Shown: in pieces, positions 10,078 through 14,222 of the stretch
Numbering within the stretch: the first letter of the stretch is position 1
Layout: each line of letters opens with the position of its first letter
NCBI GenBank assembly: GCA_021812745.1
Contig: JAKAMS010000027.1
Span: 1-14,222 of the forward strand
Origin: Bacteroidota bacterium
GTDB taxonomy: Bacteria; Bacteroidota; Ignavibacteria; Ignavibacteriales; Melioribacteraceae
Direction of reading: 5' to 3'
DNA: 14,222 bases
Position numbers and translations under genes: made by a program
Notes under the pieces: model-generated
Database searches by the model: none
What the model was told of the DNA's origin: nothing
The model's input: only the letters and a program-made list of their open reading frames with translations

Positions 10078-10910
10078 TGTTAAAATTTTTAAGACGACTA
10101 GCAGCCGACTATAAAGAATATATTCTCTTAATTATTCTCTCCGTTATAAGTCTTACGCTTCTATCTAAAAGCGAAAAACCGCAAGCCAAACATTTAAAAA
10201 CTTTTGCGCTCGGTAATTTTGCTCTACTTAGCGAGATAACTAATTCTCTAACCTCAATTTTTAAAAAAGATATTTCTTTTGATGAATTGAAACAAGAGAA
10301 TGCCCAACTAATGTTGGAAGTTAACCGGATGAGAAAGTTGCGAACCGAAAACGATGAATTACGTGCGATGATTGCTTTTAGAGACACAAGCAAATATCCT
10401 TTAATCCCTGCAAAAGTCATTTCAAAGCTGGTAACCAAAACTCAAGGCAACTTTATTATTAACAGAGGTTCTAGCGACGAAATCAAAAAAGGGATGCCTG
10501 TTCTAAGTGAAAAAGGTTTAATAGGATTGATCATGGATGTTGCTGAAAATTATTCTGTGGTTCGAACGTTGAACAATAGCAATCTGAACATTGCAGTTAC
10601 ATTACAAAGAACTAATGTTGACGGAATTTTGAGTTATGACGGAAAGAATCTTGTTATCAAAGACATTCCTTCAACTTACGATGTGCAAGTTGGCGACAGA
10701 GTTGAAACTTCGGAGTTTAGTTCGTTATTCCCGCCGGCAATTCCTATTGGTACAGTTGTAAAAAAAGAATCTAATGTTCTTGGTCTGCTTCACATAATTA
10801 CTATAACTCCATTTGCAGATATTCCGGCTGAAAATGATTTGTTCGTTCTTAAAGTCTTGCCTAGCAAACAAATAAATGATCTTGAAATGAATCTATTAAA
10901 GCAGAATTAA
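10077..10910 (+). CDS. mreC: Rod shape-determining protein MreC
   Basis: MreC is a bitopic membrane protein whose periplasmic part activates PBP2-RodA and links it to MreB and MreD. The 277-residue product has a short basic cytoplasmic start and one transmembrane helix (about 15-30, YILLIILSVISLTLLS). A charged coiled coil (about 66-100, LKQENAQLML and onward) follows. The beta-domain (about 108-260) includes INRGSSDEIKKGMPV and GLIGLIMDV and a second half ending VVKKESN..LHIITITPFAD. These are standard MreC blocks in the usual order and length. The start overlaps the mreB stop by one base; no strong ribosome site is seen, so translation probably depends on mreB. One base separates its stop from the mreD start. 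Confidence 0.95.
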   Translation: MLKFLRRLAADYKEYILLIILSVISLTLLSKSEKPQAKHLKTFALGNFALLSEITNSLTSIFKKDISFDELKQENAQLMLEVNRMRKLRTENDELRAMIAFRDTSKYPLIPAKVISKLVTKTQGNFIINRGSSDEIKKGMPVLSEKGLIGLIMDVAENYSVVRTLNNSNLNIAVTLQRTNVDGILSYDGKNLVIKDIPSTYDVQVGDRVETSEFSSLFPPAIPIGTVVKKESNVLGLLHIITITPFADIPAENDLFVLKVLPSKQINDLEMNLLKQN

Positions 10911-10911
10911 G

Positions 10912-11400
10912 ATGTTTGACAATATTATAAAACCGGTTTTAATCTTCATTCCATTAACTCTAATTCAACTTACTGTTATACCGATGATTTCGATAGCTGG
11001 TATTGCGCCGAATCTTATCTTTGTGCTAATTGCATTTTATACTTTGAAAAACGGACAAGCATACGGAACCATTCTTGGATTTTTTCTTGGATTCTTACTG
11101 GACCTTTTTTCTGGCGGATTGATCGGCGCGTTTATGTTTTCATTCACCATTTCAGCTTTTATAGCGGGATATTTTTATAATGAAAATAAGATCGAACTCA
11201 ATACTGAAACATTTTTCTTTTTGCTTATAATTTTTATATGCGGAAGTCTAAATGCTTTTATTTATGCGGCAGTTTCTAATTCAAACTCTGACGTAAATTT
11301 ATTTTTTCTAATTCTTGAAGAAGGTTTACTGCCCGGGTTATACACCTCGCTATTTGGATTACCGATGGTTATTTTTACCCCGAAGAAAGGAATCTTATGA
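10912..11400 (+). CDS. mreD: Rod shape-determining membrane protein MreD
   Basis: MreD is a small integral membrane partner of MreC in the Rod complex. The sequence is poorly conserved, so the call rests on size (162 residues), hydrophobicity and position between mreC and mrdA. Five or six membrane segments can be seen at about 7-27, 33-46, 50-68, 71-89, 101-121 and 137-156. The block PNLIFVLIAFYTLKNGQ and the following LGFFLGFLLDLFSGG are the recognisable MreD-like pieces, the latter matching the G..(L)GD(L)fSg..lG pattern. The last four bases (ATGA) are shared with the mrdA start, and the mrdA ribosome site AAAGGA (11386-11391) lies inside the end of this gene. Confidence 0.9.
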   Translation: MFDNIIKPVLIFIPLTLIQLTVIPMISIAGIAPNLIFVLIAFYTLKNGQAYGTILGFFLGFLLDLFSGGLIGAFMFSFTISAFIAGYFYNENKIELNTETFFFLLIIFICGSLNAFIYAAVSNSNSDVNLFFLILEEGLLPGLYTSLFGLPMVIFTPKKGIL

Positions 11401-13214
11401 ACGATAATTATTTCGGCTCGCTTTTTAGAAGAAGAATTGTATTCGTTATTATTGTCGGATTTTTTGCAATCTGTTCCGTTCAGCTTTTTAATATGCAAAT
11501 TCTTCAGCAGCCCACTTACTCCGAAAAATCCGATGAGAACAGCGTTAAGCCAATTTATCAATTTGCACCGCGCGGAATTTTTTACGACAGAAATCATAAA
11601 GTGTTAGTTGGGAACAAACCATCATTCACACTGCGGATCACACCATCAACATACGATAAAAAATTAACTCCGTACCTTGAAGCTATTTTAGGAATGAGTC
11701 CGGGCTACATAGACAGAATTCTTAAACTAAACGAATCATATTCAAAATTTATTCCCCGCAAAATTGCCAAGGATGTAAGTTTTAAGGTGATTGCTTGGTA
11801 TGAAGAAAATTCATCTAAACTGCCAGGTGTAGATTATGTTATGGAAACTCAGCGCGACTATTCCTTTGGAGTTACCGGCGCGCATATGTTTGGTTATACA
11901 AAAGAAATTCCTTTAGAAGTATTTCAGCGTAGAAAAGGTGAATACGATATTGGAGACGAAATTGGTTTTGGCGGAATCGAAAAGACTTATGAAGATTATC
12001 TGCGCGGCGAGAAGGGAATTAAATACATGCTTGTGGATGCAAAGCAGAAAACAATAGGCAGATATAAAGCAGGTGAAGAAGATCAAGCAACCATAAAGGG
12101 AGACGACTTAACTTTAACCATTGACAAAGATGCTCAGGAAGTTGCCGAGGAAGAATTTAAGGATAAGCGTGGTGCGGTTGTGGCGCTGGATCCGTCAACC
12201 GGAGAAGTTCTTGCATTCTTAAGCGCGCCACAGTATAATCTTGAAGATTTTGCAAAAGTAACTTCAAACGAAGTCTGGAGAGAACTGAACAACAATCCGG
12301 ACCGCCCGATGTTTAACCGCGCTTCAATGTCAACGTTTGCACCGGGATCAACATTCAAAATGATTTCTGCAATTGCCGGTTTAGAAGAAGGAATTATAGA
12401 TACAAATTTTAAAGTCAATTGCGGCGGCGGTTACCAATTCGGCGACCGTTATTTCAAATGTTTGCACGTGCACGGCACTGTTGATGTTGAAACTTCGATT
12501 GAAAAATCATGCAATACTTTTTACTACACACTGGTTAATAAATTAGGTTTGGATACATGGTCAAAATATGCAAAGAAATTTGGCTTTGGTACTAAAACTA
12601 AAATTGATATCCCCGAAGAATCCTCCGGAATTGTTCCTTCAACAGAATACTACAACAGAGTTTACGGCAAGAATGGATGGACTAAAGGATTTGTAATAAG
12701 TTTAGGAATAGGTCAAGGGGAATTGAATGTTACACCGCTTCAACTTGCACAATATGCTGCTCTTTTTGCAAATTTTGGAAAATCCGCAAGACCACATTTT
12801 CTCAAAAGCTATATGGATACTCAGACTAATAAACGTTATGATGTTAAACCGCAATACTACGATATTGGAATAAGCAGAAAGTCGTTCGATATTGTCCGCA
12901 GAGCAATGTATTTGGTTGTCAACGGAGCCGGTACAGCAACAAATATTAAATTACCCGATATTGCTATTGCGGGCAAAACCGGTACTGCACAAAATCCACA
13001 TGGCAAAGATCACGCAATCTTTGTTGGCTTTGCACCGTATAATAACCCTAAAATTGCAATTGCTGTAATTGTAGAAAATGCAGGATTCGGAAGTATTGCA
13101 GCTGCACCTATTGCCAGAGACATCATCAAGGCGTATCTTCAAAAAGATAAGAAAGAAGAAGCAAAAAACTTAGCAGCGCTTCCGGTGGTCAAAGAGGCAA
13201 ACATTGAACATTAA
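11397..13214 (+). CDS. mrdA: Penicillin-binding protein 2, class B transpeptidase of the Rod complex
   Basis: PBP2 cross-links new glycan strands made by RodA during elongation. The 605-residue protein is anchored by one N-terminal helix (about 13-33). The pedestal domain opens with [14 protein letters not shown] (57-70). The transpeptidase domain carries the three active-site motifs: Ser318-Thr-Phe-Lys321 in APGSTFKM, Ser371-Cys-Asn373, and Lys527-Thr-Gly-Thr530 in [10 protein letters not shown]. Between the first two motifs lie Cys342, Asp350, Cys355, His357 and His359, in the region where E. coli PBP2 binds zinc, so a metal site is possible. The ATG at 11397 has AAAGGA 5 bases upstream and overlaps the mreD stop. 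A lysine/glutamate-rich tail (584-605) ends the protein, and its codons contain the rodA ribosome site. Confidence 0.97.
   Translation: MNDNYFGSLFRRRIVFVIIVGFFAICSVQLFNMQILQQPTYSEKSDENSVKPIYQFAPRGIFYDRNHKVLVGNKPSFTLRITPSTYDKKLTPYLEAILGMSPGYIDRILKLNESYSKFIPRKIAKDVSFKVIAWYEENSSKLPGVDYVMETQRDYSFGVTGAHMFGYTKEIPLEVFQRRKGEYDIGDEIGFGGIEKTYEDYLRGEKGIKYMLVDAKQKTIGRYKAGEEDQATIKGDDLTLTIDKDAQEVAEEEFKDKRGAVVALDPSTGEVLAFLSAPQYNLEDFAKVTSNEVWRELNNNPDRPMFNRASMSTFAPGSTFKMISAIAGLEEGIIDTNFKVNCGGGYQFGDRYFKCLHVHGTVDVETSIEKSCNTFYYTLVNKLGLDTWSKYAKKFGFGTKTKIDIPEESSGIVPSTEYYNRVYGKNGWTKGFVISLGIGQGELNVTPLQLAQYAALFANFGKSARPHFLKSYMDTQTNKRYDVKPQYYDIGISRKSFDIVRRAMYLVVNGAGTATNIKLPDIAIAGKTGTAQNPHGKDHAIFVGFAPYNNPKIAIAVIVENAGFGSIAAAPIARDIIKAYLQKDKKEEAKNLAALPVVKEANIEH
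13191..13197 (+). promoter_or_regulatory. Shine-Dalgarno site for rodA inside the end of mrdA
   Basis: AAAGAGG lies 6 bases before the TTG at 13204. It is the main evidence that rodA starts at this TTG and overlaps mrdA by 11 bases. Confidence 0.7.
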
Positions 13215-14222
13215 TTACAAGCTTCAAGATAGATTTGACTTATCAATTTTTCTCCCGGTAATCGGTTTAATTATATTTGGATTACTTGCCATATATAGTT
13301 CTACTGTAAACCATCCTACGGCAAGCGGAAACTTCCAGAAACAAGTTATATTCGTGATAATTTCTTTATTTGTTTTCTTTGTTACTTTTTCTCTACCGCT
13401 TCAATCATTCAAAAAATTTGCAATCGCACTTTACGGCATTTCAATTTTTTTCCTTATTGCTGTTCTTGCTATAGGTAAAACGGTTTATGGTGCAAAAAGT
13501 TGGTTTGGTATTGGCGGCTTTGGATTCCAGCCATCCGAGTTGGCAAAGCTTGGAACAATTTTAATGCTATCTTATTGGCTCACTTATAAGAGCCGCGATA
13601 TCAATAATCTTAAAGATATCGGCGTGGCGTTATTAATAGGTATTTTTCCTGTAGCTCTCATTATGCTTGAACCGGATATGGGCACGTCAATTGTGTTTTT
13701 GGTTATTACGGTCTCATTAATTTTTTGGAGCGGAATTAGTCTTTTCGGATTGTTTGTTGTGCTGTCGCCCGGTATTGTTACACTTGCTTCAATTCTGGGA
13801 ACGTATGCTTTTATTGTTGCGCTACTGCTTGTTGTTGCCGCTTTGTTTTTCTTTAAGAAAGATCTCTTCAACAGCATTGCGGTTTTTATTATAAATCTCT
13901 CTGCCGGATTTTTCTTTGACTATATTTACAGAGTTTTAAAACCTCATCAGCAAAAAAGAATTGCTTCATTCCTCGATCCTTCTGCAGATCCGCTTGGCGC
14001 TGGTTATAATGCACTTCAAGCTAAAGTAGCCATTGGTTCCGGTGGCTTTTGGGGAAAAGGATTCTTACACGGAAACCAAACTCAATTAAGATTTATTCCT
14101 GAACAATGGACCGATTTTATTTATTGTGTTATTGGTGAAGAGTTTGGTTATATCGGAAGCATGATTGTTATTCTACTTTTCTTAGTAATCTTTTTAAGAC
14201 TTTTCAAATTGTCTGCAACTGC
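13204..14222 (+). CDS. rodA: RodA, SEDS peptidoglycan glycosyltransferase, 3'-truncated
   Basis: RodA polymerises lipid II into glycan strands and works as a pair with PBP2. The frame runs open to the right edge, giving 339 codons plus two bases. I chose TTG 13204 because AAAGAGG sits 6 bases before it and it gives the short N-terminus expected ahead of the first helix. Family motifs are present: [20 protein letters not shown] (97-116), EPDMGTS (156-162), [18 protein letters not shown] (252-269), [20 protein letters not shown] (276-295) and [17 protein letters not shown] (299-315). Asp304 is the essential Asp of SEDS proteins. Between EPDMGTS and the RIASFLDP loop lie about 90 residues with two extra hydrophobic stretches (about 197-217 and 224-242), some 40 more than in E. 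coli RodA as I remember it. The C-terminal helices are missing. FtsW is the alternative, but the position after mrdA fits RodA. Confidence 0.94.
   Translation, partial: MNINYKLQDRFDLSIFLPVIGLIIFGLLAIYSSTVNHPTASGNFQKQVIFVIISLFVFFVTFSLPLQSFKKFAIALYGISIFFLIAVLAIGKTVYGAKSWFGIGGFGFQPSELAKLGTILMLSYWLTYKSRDINNLKDIGVALLIGIFPVALIMLEPDMGTSIVFLVITVSLIFWSGISLFGLFVVLSPGIVTLASILGTYAFIVALLLVVAALFFFKKDLFNSIAVFIINLSAGFFFDYIYRVLKPHQQKRIASFLDPSADPLGAGYNALQAKVAIGSGGFWGKGFLHGNQTQLRFIPEQWTDFIYCVIGEEFGYIGSMIVILLFLVIFLRLFKLSAT

Noticed and set aside
13584..13877. Minus-strand frame near the right end.
   Set aside because: It is antisense to rodA, which is clearly coding on the + strand by its SEDS motifs.

Overview
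The window is a stretch of ordinary bacterial chromosome with every gene on the + strand. It is AT-rich and codon use looks uniform. The gene content points to the Bacteroidota/Chlorobiota/Ignavibacteriota (FCB) group. Three things support this: the purH-mreB-mreC-mreD-mrdA-rodA order known from that group, candidate promoters of the TTG...TAnnTTTG type, and a signal peptide ending in FG|Q. Several genes also have good Shine-Dalgarno sites (a perfect TAAGGAGG before the citrate synthase gene, AAAGAGG before rodA). Because of that and the eukaryote-like citrate synthase, I lean towards Ignavibacteria or a relative rather than a classical Bacteroidetes, but this placement is inference.

Layout. 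(a) 2-1165: the 3' part of a squalene/hopanoid-pathway FAD enzyme of the HpnE type, cut by the left edge. (b) 1221-2525: citrate synthase, followed by a strong intrinsic terminator at 2551-2600. (c) 2642-3592: a membrane-anchored lytic transglycosylase. (d) 3687-6805: CTP synthase (pyrG) and a secreted TPR protein, translationally coupled through a TTGA overlap. (e) 6902 to the right edge: purN-purH-mreB-mreC-mreD-mrdA-rodA, tightly spaced and probably one transcription unit; rodA is cut by the right edge.

How the genes fit together. The right half is the Rod (elongasome) machine: the MreB filament, its membrane partners MreC and MreD, the PBP2 transpeptidase and the RodA glycosyltransferase. 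It lies directly behind two late purine-biosynthesis enzymes. CTP synthase supplies CTP for nucleic acid and phospholipid synthesis. The lytic transglycosylase cleaves the wall that the Rod machine builds. The HpnE-like enzyme implies squalene or hopanoid production.

I found no rRNA, tRNA, CRISPR array, transposase or phage gene, and no gene cluster that looks like an undescribed system. The points most worth checking are in the intergenic DNA (a palindrome nested in a terminator, and two hairpin/T-tract/promoter junctions), in the use of TTG and GTG starts, and in two cell-wall proteins: extra helices in RodA and a Cys/His cluster in PBP2. The only gene-free stretches are short, about 35 to 120 bases, and are described under the sites found in them.
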